A stretch of DNA of 64,000 nt. It comes from Proales similis (Eukaryota > Rotifera > Eurotatoria > Ploima > Proalidae). Position numbers and translations under genes: made by a program. Location: the NCBI GenBank assembly GCA_019059635.1, contig JAGVRJ010000001.1, positions 868,001-932,000 on the forward strand, given 5' to 3'. The notes beneath the pieces are model-generated. The model worked only from the letters and a program-made list of their open reading frames with translations. It did no database searches and had not been told where the DNA came from. Shown here piece by piece: positions 56,980 through 64,000 of the stretch (positions are counted from its first letter, which is position 1; the number at the start of each line of letters is the position of its first letter).

Positions 56980-58969
56980 ATGCTTTCGATAGCTCAGTGT
57001 TTATTAATCGCGTCCGTTCTAGGCTTGGTTGAGGGTCGATCACCAGCTAACTTGACCATAAACTTCCGCCAAAGTAAATTCCTATCACTTGATAGCCTCG
57101 AATGAATAAATTTTCCTACCAAAAGGAACAAAGAGGAACTTGAAGAACAAAGAATATTGAAAAACACTATTGAAGGGCTCAATTCGTTTTTCAATGCATC
57201 AGTGCTCAATTTGCTCGATGATTTGCACCAAGAACAAGCAGAGACAGAAAGCAACATACTGCATCAAAGCAGACAGTTTTTTGAGGCGCTCATTTCACGT
57301 AGTCGAAGTGGCCTTGAAGGTGATGACGGTGACCAACTAGCAGATTCGTATAAAAATGAAATCGCACGAATTGAATTGCTTGTCTCACAAACTGAATTCG
57401 AAGTCGAAGTGCAGGAAAAATTTAAAAAACTTTCTGCTGCAACAGAAAATCGCTTCTATTTTTTGCTTGATAACCTTGGCGGGCAACTTTCAAGTACCAG
57501 CAGCCAATTCCGCTTGTTGAAGTTTGTCTACGAGTTTCAAACCAGCATGAATAGGATTAGTTCGTTATTAGCCGCCGACTATGCCAAGCTGATTGAAACA
57601 CAGTTAACCAAAGTCGTCTCCATTACAAACGGATTTTTGGAAAGCAGCTCCAACCGATCATTCAATAATCGAATCAGACAAATGCTGCAAGAGCTTGAGC
57701 AGAAAACTGTTGGAGAGCTAAGCCGCTTTGAGCGCATTAAAAGTGCGCTGATTGAGAGGTTCATGAATCGGGTGATTCGTGAGTCAAAGGTGCTTCCTTC
57801 TGACGCCTTCAGTGAACACGAGGATTTCTGCATTCGAATTGGAGTGCACAAATGCGCCGAGTGGATTTCGCTAAGTAAGCTTGCCTCCGTCAGGAAAATG
57901 AAAGCTGGTACTCAAGTTTGAAATTGAAGAGTTTAAAACTGAACAGATCAACAGATCGAGACGAAAGTATTTTGTCAAACAAAGGCAAGACCTGGAATTT
58001 TTGATGCTCACAAGCGGTCATTATAACGTCGAGCACACAATACTGGCGGCTCAAATAAACCTGCTAAATGAAGTTCAGCATTCGACGAGCGAGCAGGCGT
58101 TTGCGGTAAATCCGGCCAATAACTCCAAATCGTTCATATTTTCGCAGCAGCAGACGGACGTTATTACGGGCGCTAATCACGTTGAAAATTATGGCATCTG
58201 GTATGAGAAGCAGAGACAAGTGCATGAGATTTATGAGTTTGTATCGTGGACCAATCTGCATCCCGACGTGCCATCTTTCTTCTTTCAGACGCTACTGTAT
58301 TTTATCAAGCTGAAACAGAACGACCGAGAGCTGCTTGTTCGCAACAGCTTGTCCCAAGTGATCTATGAAACGCAACAAGCCATGAATCATGCCAACTTGG
58401 CATTTGCGATGAACTCCACTTCGCTTAATGAGACTGTTTCGGTTAAGAGTAATCTACTCTCATTCGAGTTAACCAGCCGTCTGAATTCACTCCAGCTGGC
58501 ATTAGCCATACGCCACAATGAATTTCTTCATTCGATACGAAAAGAGCGTTTTACAACGATATGGCGTCTCAACTATCTTCAGTTCCAGGGCGTCAACATA
58601 ACCCAATTTCAAATGAATGTGTTTAGATTCCAACTTGTTTGGTGGGAGAATTTCATCCGATATGGACGCATCTACGCGGAAAACATATACACGCAGTACT
58701 TAGCTCAACTCGACAATCAGCGAATAAGCAACTCGTTCTACCTCAGTCATCATCCGAATGTGACCGAGCAAAAGCTACTGCATTTGCAAACTCAATTAAG
58801 CAACATTCACATTCAACATGACGTTCAGCAGTTAAATAACTTCCGCGCGCTGCTAATTTCATGGACGCGTGACACTCTGCAACTTTCGCTACGTCAAGAC
58901 CAAGCGTTTTTCTCCAACTTGATAATCGGAGCCGAAGATGTCGACCAATCACCGACCCAAGATTTTTAG
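56980..58969 (+). CDS. Secreted helical protein of unknown family (624 aa)
   Basis: Three exons (56980-57073, 57134-57874, 57930-58969) join at 60- and 55-bp introns and total 625 codons with stop. The N-terminus MLSIAQCLLIASVLGLVEG is a signal peptide. The rest is almost all predicted helix. First is a coiled-coil block (LEEQRILKNTIEGLNSFF, QMLQELEQKTVGELSRFE), then a Gln/Asn-rich helical block with repeated W/Y/F positions (YGIWYEKQRQVHEIYEF, RFQLVWWENFIRYGRIY). Several N-glycosylation sequons are present (NLT, NAS, NRS, NNS, NST, NET, NIT, NVT), which supports secretion. There is no membrane anchor and no known domain that I recognise. It may be an egg, cuticle or mucus matrix protein, but nothing in the sequence proves this. 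Confidence 0.72.
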
Positions 58970-59156
58970 TATCTTCTACTTTTCCTTTTTGTTTTCAGTT
59001 AATCTTATTTGTATTAAATTGTCCGAAGATTTTTGCAATATTTTAATATCAAAAGAGAGGGGAGGGTAACAGTCAGTGTGTCGATTTGTTCCTAGGCAAG
59101 TAATAGCTGAAGTGTTTGGTAAAAAGAAAAAGCTTTGTGCTTCTCTGCTCTTGCTC

Positions 59157-59935
59157 ATGTCCAAATCGGTGCACGTGTTCAACTCAATCACAGAGATAGT
59201 ACTTCATGACTATGTCTGGTGGCGGCTGAGCCACTCGGGCTACAACTATGCGAAGAAAAAGCGTCTTGATTCGCAAAACGAAGAGCTGGCCGTTATAATA
59301 AGAGAACTGGCTTTCAGACTTGAGCGTCTCTATCAGCTTAACTTTGGCACACTGCTTGAGCGGTTCGAACTTGCCTCTGACAAACTAGAAACGACCTTTT
59401 ACGCGATCGCCAACAATCTACTTTCACTCAATGATGAGACAAGTCTTATCGAATGGGGTCACATCGTTGCACTCGTCTCGCTCATGGGTCGGATGGCAAT
59501 TATATGCCACGAAAAGAGTCGTCCAGAGCTAGTGGAGTCACTTGTGAGCCTCTGCCATACAATACTTTGTCAGCATCCCACGGTGATTCAGTGGATACAG
59601 AGAAACGGCCAGTGGGTAGGACCTCTAATTTGTAAAAGCTACTCAAGTAGAGTTTTTTTCAACCACTGGAATCAATTTTAGAACGGATTTATGCAGTTTG
59701 TCCATGAAAACGAATCAGTGGGCAATCTGATTCGTGAGATACATGAGGCAGGGTTAGATGGAAGTGCAAGTGTCGATTTGAACCAATATGCTCAACTGAA
59801 CCGACTTATCAACCTCTCTATGGTCGCAGCTGGTAAGCAAAGGAATTAGCTCTATTCCGTCGAGTCTCAGATTCTCGCTCACGGCTTTTCCAAGGATTGG
59901 TAGCTTTAGTTATGGCTTACGGGAGGCGTCTCTGA
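59157..59935 (+). CDS. Bcl-2 family apoptosis regulator
   Basis: Three exons (59157-59615, 59682-59832, 59910-59935) total 212 codons with stop. A BH4-like helix (ITEIVLHDYVWWRLSHSGYNY) lies at the N-terminus. A BH3-like segment (IIRELAFRLERLYQLNF) is weaker and lacks the LxxxGD core. BH1 is EWGHIVALVSLMGRMA, and BH2 WIQRNGQW joins NGFMQF across the first intron. The C-terminal LINLSMVAAVMAYGRRL, partly from a 26-nt last exon, resembles a short tail anchor with a basic end. BH4 plus BH1/BH2 suggests a pro-survival, Bcl-2/Bcl-w-like member acting on the mitochondrial outer membrane. It starts 187 bp after the secreted-protein gene and converges on the ABCG gene with 155 bp between stops. The family is secure; survival versus death role is inferred. 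Confidence 0.87.
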
Positions 59936-60090
59936 AGATAAAAGCGCCAAATGTGTAACAAAACCTTGAAATTGTCATAAAATGTTTATTTTTTGGCTAT
60001 TAGTATGAAACGATTGAAATTAAAAATCAAACAAAGAATAAAAGCTGAGACAAGATTGCTTAACAATAGTCGCCATCGGATGATTAGATT

Positions 60091-63000
60091 TTAAACTTGA
60101 AAAATGGAGCGTTTTTGTCGCTTCAGAAATGGAAGCCAATAAGTGAGGGTTAGTGAGGATCGGTTTCCTTTCCACCAAAGAATTACAAAGGCCAGAATTC
60201 GAAAGCTGATTGCCAGAACAATTATCATCGCGATATAGCTGGCCTTATATGCCTAAGTTGATCATGATTAAACCGACTCTAAAGAGCTTATTCACGAGCC
60301 AAACCAAAGTCTTACCCCGTCGATTTTTTCATCTTCAAGCACGGCACTTCCGGAAGACAGGCAAATGATTTCGAGGTCGAATTCGCACTCTAGTTTGCTC
60401 ACTTTTTCCCATTGGTTTACCATTAGAAAATCGTAGGCGTAGTTGAATATGGAAATGTATTTGATGTAGCCCAGAAATTTGGGTGTATTGAGGCTATAGT
60501 TGGCATTTAGAGCAAATTCTGGAGTTAAAGCCGAATGATGAACACTTACGCTTTTCGGAGAAAGAAGCCCGAAAAGAGCATTTGAATAGTGATTATGGGA
60601 GCGGTAAGACTCACAGCAAGTGCCGGGTCTGGCGCCAAGATGGACAGTATGTGTCCCAGACTAAACGCCGCATTTGATATGATTATTTCGGCGAAAAGGA
60701 AAATGGCGAAATTTGTGCCATCGCAACCGAATCGAATCATGAAATAGATAATCACCGCGTGAATTGTCGGAAGCAGAACGAGAACGGGAAGCTAAAAGAT
60801 TGTTTTGGAGAAGCAAACAAAAGGACAAGGTTGGTAAGGATCAACTGACCTCGATTAGTAGTTTGGCCAGATAATAAGTGTCAGAACGATAGACCGAAGC
60901 AGAGTGCTCTCGATAGTAGATTGGAATTTCAATCGGAAACACCTGACCGCGCCAATAGTGAATTATAGAGGATGAAAATGCGTTGAAAATAGGTCCGAAA
61001 TCATACCATAACTGCAGCCAACATGCTGACGATTACATTGACGGTTATGGAATAGAAGAAGGCAAAGCCAATGTTTTCAGAGCGGCGTTGGTCATAGCTG
61101 CACTCGCCAGCGTCGTTCACGTTGCCGGTTTGGTAGTAGATCAGGCCGCCCAGAAGCGCAGTAACCTTCACAAGGACTCGCTTTTCAGCTCAGCCGCTCA
61201 GATGACATGCTATCTCCTTACCAGGGTCATAATCAAGTCATTTAGAATGACTTTGTAGTTACGAAAATAGTTGTGAAAAGATCGTTTTGTCAAATAGTAC
61301 ATCTGCGTGGTCCAATCAGACTTGTACCTTATTTAAACTCAAATTGAAAGAGCCCGTCTTCGAGCAAATAAGCGAAATTGGCTTACGGATTGTAATTTGA
61401 GGGCGTGTCAAACTGCTCACATTTCACCTGTCCAATCTTGTCTACTAGCCTTTGATTGTATTCACTTTTTGCGAATACTTCGCAATACCGCTGTCATAAG
61501 CAAATAAATTAGCGGGCAAATACTTGCATTAGAAATGTGAGCTTGATTATACGTGTATTTCAGTTCGGCTTGTGCCCAAGTCATTTGCGTCCACGGCCAA
61601 AGTGTCCATGTAAAAATCGGCCGGGTTAGTATAACGAGGGCACGGTTTAAGCAAGCTAAAGAAAATATTGAATCTGATGCAACAAAGTGGCCATTCGTCA
61701 GTTACCAGTTTGTGAAAAAGTCGAGCGCCTCTTCTCTTTTACCAAAATAGGCTAAACGTGTTTGAGCCAGAATGCAAATACTTTTGGGAGATATTTAACG
61801 AAAAGACCGAAATGAACTAAAACTGTTCTAGCCTACTTGTCGAATATAGCGAATGTTTCGCTCGACGGCTGATGAATGGTACAAATAATCGTCTTGCCTC
61901 CTTCGGCCATTTTCTTTAAATATTGAATTATTGACTTGGCCATGAACGAGTCGAGGCCGCTTGTGGGTTCGTCACAAAATACTAAAGTTTATTGTTGAAA
62001 AAATAAGACAAAAGCTGGCAGGTAATTATCTTCTTACACAGAGGCGGGTCGGTCAGAATCTTTGCAAACGCGAAATGTTTGTTAGCTTGCGACTTGAGGA
62101 AAATAGACTGCGACTTTGGTTTACCTCCGAAGCGAATGAGAGACGACGCCTTTCGCCCCCGCTTATTCCTTTTATTCGACCCGGTATGCCAATTTTCACG
62201 TCTTCTCGATTTTCTAAATTGAACTTGGACCAAATCTGAGGGAAGGGCTCGTCTCGTTAGAGAACATCTCTCTTCGTACCTCGCGTAGCACCTGGTGAAC
62301 GCGTCTGATTTTGGCCTCGCGACTGATGCTCCTATCCATTCTGAGCATGGCCTTGAGTTAAACGAGATTGCTAAGGGTTACATGAAAAGCTTGTTTTTCG
62401 GCTTCCTATTTTACATGAAACAATAAGTGTTCTTTGACTGTCAGGGTGCCGAAGAACAGATCGTCTTGTTGTACGTAGCTGGACACCATTCTCATCTTGA
62501 TTGAATTCACTTGGCAGCCGTTGATCATTATTTTGCCATCGACGCGGAGAGCTCCGCTCACTGAAAAGTTAAGTGCGTTCAACAGAGTTGTCTTTCCGGA
62601 GCCACTGATAGTCGTTTATATTTATTTATATAGGACTGGACAATCAAGACATTCAAGCCTGTGATCAAGCTTACCTGGCGCCCATAAGAGCCAGCATCTG
62701 TCCCGGTTCAACTGCGCCTTTGACATTGTCGAGGATGGTTTCGTGTCGTTTGGAGCGAGCTCGAATGCCAAGTTTATTGAGGATCAGGCTTTTGTATGTG
62801 TGCTTTTCCGCGTGAATAGAAAGATTCTTCCAGGAAAGAGTTACTCGGCTGGGCACATGCTTGGTTGTTGCGGCATCGAACTTTTTGGCACTGTCGAATG
62901 GCGCTTGTGGTTTCATTATTTCGGACGATTGTGTGGTAACTTTAATTAGCTCAACTTGGGAATCGGCGTTCAGATAAGCTGCATTGTCTTGGCCTGATTT

Positions 63001-63466
63001 GGAAAGCAGCTCATTCATTCGCCTTTCGCTTTTTGAAAGATTAGTGCTCGTAGTTTTGCCACTACCGTCGCTGCCAGCACTGCTACCACTACTAGAGCTG
63101 CTGCCGCTGCTGTTTCTATTCAGAATGCCACGTTCCTCGTCTTTTTCGAACGCTTCTAGTATTGCTCAAACTACCGGTGGTGTTTCAAGTTACCTGTAGT
63201 CTTATGGCCAAGTTGCGAGGGCGCGATTGCTTTAGTTGTTTTAGAGGCCTCAAGCGCATTATGCGGCACGCTCTTGCCAGGCTTAGCCGGCTCTAGAGGC
63301 TCACAGGTGACTTGATTATTAGATTGAGCATTTGTCTTTTTTCCTTCGTCATTCCGCTCTCCTGTACAAATGCCTGATTACATCATCATGATTGCTTTCA
63401 AAAGGCGCACGGCATTCTACCTTGTTCAGCTCGATCGTTGCCATTTTTCTTGGCTTCGGTCTGCAT
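60091..63466 (-). CDS. White-like ABCG half-transporter
   Basis: A multi-exon ABC half-transporter in ABC-then-TMD order. The start exon encodes [15 protein letters not shown]; later exons carry a Ser/Gly-rich linker (near 63,080-63,150) and [14 protein letters not shown]. The nucleotide-binding domain begins [18 protein letters not shown] and has Walker [17 protein letters not shown] across an intron, Q-loop [19 protein letters not shown], signature [16 protein letters not shown], Walker [19 protein letters not shown] and IHQPSSETF with the H-loop. The membrane part includes [19 protein letters not shown] and GFFLRK-type segments and ends [20 protein letters not shown]. All ATPase motifs are canonical, so it should be active. 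Insect white pairs with scarlet or brown for pigment precursors; other ABCGs export sterols. Substrate here is unknown. Confidence 0.92.
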
Positions 63467-64000
63467 ATCTGCTTTAGAATAAGAAAACATAAAGAGAAAA
63501 ATGAAAGTAAATTTCATCGTCATCATCATCAAAAGAGCCAAATCTCGTCATTTCTTTAGTCCAAGGTAAAATGGCTTGTTTTAAAAAAGCAATGGACGAA
63601 TCATTCGGACATGTTTCGAGACTTGGGCGAGAATGAAACGGGCTTATGGATGAAATTGAATAGGCAGTGAGTGTTGTGTATTTCAAAGCCATGTCCCAAC
63701 TTTTATGCGCACCGTTGATACGTTGAAGATGGCCGTTCTATTGAGCAAGCAAGTAAGTATCGGAGAGAAAAGGAGGGGGAAGAGAGAACGAACTATTCGA
63801 CAAAAAAAAGTGAAAAGCACGAGCGAGGCTACGGCGGCATGTAATTTAAGTTAATCAAATAGAATTAGAACTTGAATCAATAGATAAAAATATTTGCTCT
63901 TTCAATATTCATTGAACGCGTCGGTGGCGGCCAGGACGCGTAATTTGCTATTACTGTGCCGACAAGACAACAAATTGGATTCGAACACAATTCGAAACCT
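63467..64000. other. Upstream region of the ABCG gene
   Basis: About 530 bp to the window edge. A CTAAAGCAG before the ABCG ATG resembles a splice acceptor, so a non-coding first exon may lie upstream. A 72-codon minus frame (63692-63474, starting MALKYTTLTAYSISS) has no clear donor and is left uncalled. An AAG-rich purine block lies near 63765-63825. Confidence 0.4.

Noticed and set aside
62671-63018. Apparent truncation of the ABC domain at LMGAR
   Set aside because: An intron with donor GTAAGC restores LMGASGSGKTT, so the gene is intact.

Overview
This is nuclear DNA of a small, compact invertebrate animal, probably a protostome. The evidence is about 24 protein genes in 64 kb with intergenic gaps often of 150-250 bp. 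Introns are GT-AG and mostly 54-80 bp. The gene set is clearly metazoan (Wee1, HSF, Bcl-2, SMG1, ninjurin, a RhoGAP with a PDZ domain, and a white-type ABCG transporter). The genetic code is standard: eRF1 has normal NIKS, YxCxxxF and GGQ motifs. I cannot fix the phylum from sequence alone. Exon boundaries were worked out by hand from splice motifs, reading-frame continuity and remembered family alignments. Cases where summed exon lengths divide by three are noted.

Layout. 1-1.7 kb (-): 5' part of an ARHGAP21/23-like gene. 1.7-3.85 kb: the longest gene-poor stretch. 3.85-6.3 kb (-): WEE1. 6.9-7.3 kb (-): glutaredoxin. 7.6-8.4 kb (-): ninjurin. 8.7-11.7 kb (-): CHERP, head-to-head with NAF1 (+), followed in tandem by ZCCHC4 (+) and mitoribosomal mS37/CHCHD1 (+), which converge on eRF1 (-). 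17.8-19.7 kb (-): a membrane-anchored histidine acid phosphatase-like protein whose catalytic motifs are gone. 20.1-32.3 kb (-): the large NMD kinase SMG1, behind a small unknown gene and mLST8 (-). mLST8 is head-to-head with ZC3H18 (+). 36.3-39.6 kb: nine tRNA genes (five identical Glu-CTC, three identical Gly-TCC, one Thr-AGT) enclosing a calmodulin-like gene. 40.0-48.5 kb (+): HSF1-type heat-shock factor, PHYH, TMEM64 and YLPM1, which converge on ALG12 (-). ISY1, NDC1 and an orphan GPCR follow on the minus strand. 57-60 kb (+): an unrecognised secreted helical protein and a Bcl-2 family gene, converging on a white-like ABCG transporter (-).

Functionally the window is mostly housekeeping, with many RNA-processing and translation genes (CHERP, ISY1, NAF1, ZCCHC4, mS37, eRF1, SMG1, ZC3H18, YLPM1). 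Two other genes act in growth or cell-cycle control (WEE1, mLST8). The most unusual items are the pseudo-phosphatase, the ISY1 first exon that holds only the start codon, the opposed tRNA cassettes with a shared acceptor-stem mismatch, stop-free introns of length 3n, and the unknown secreted protein.
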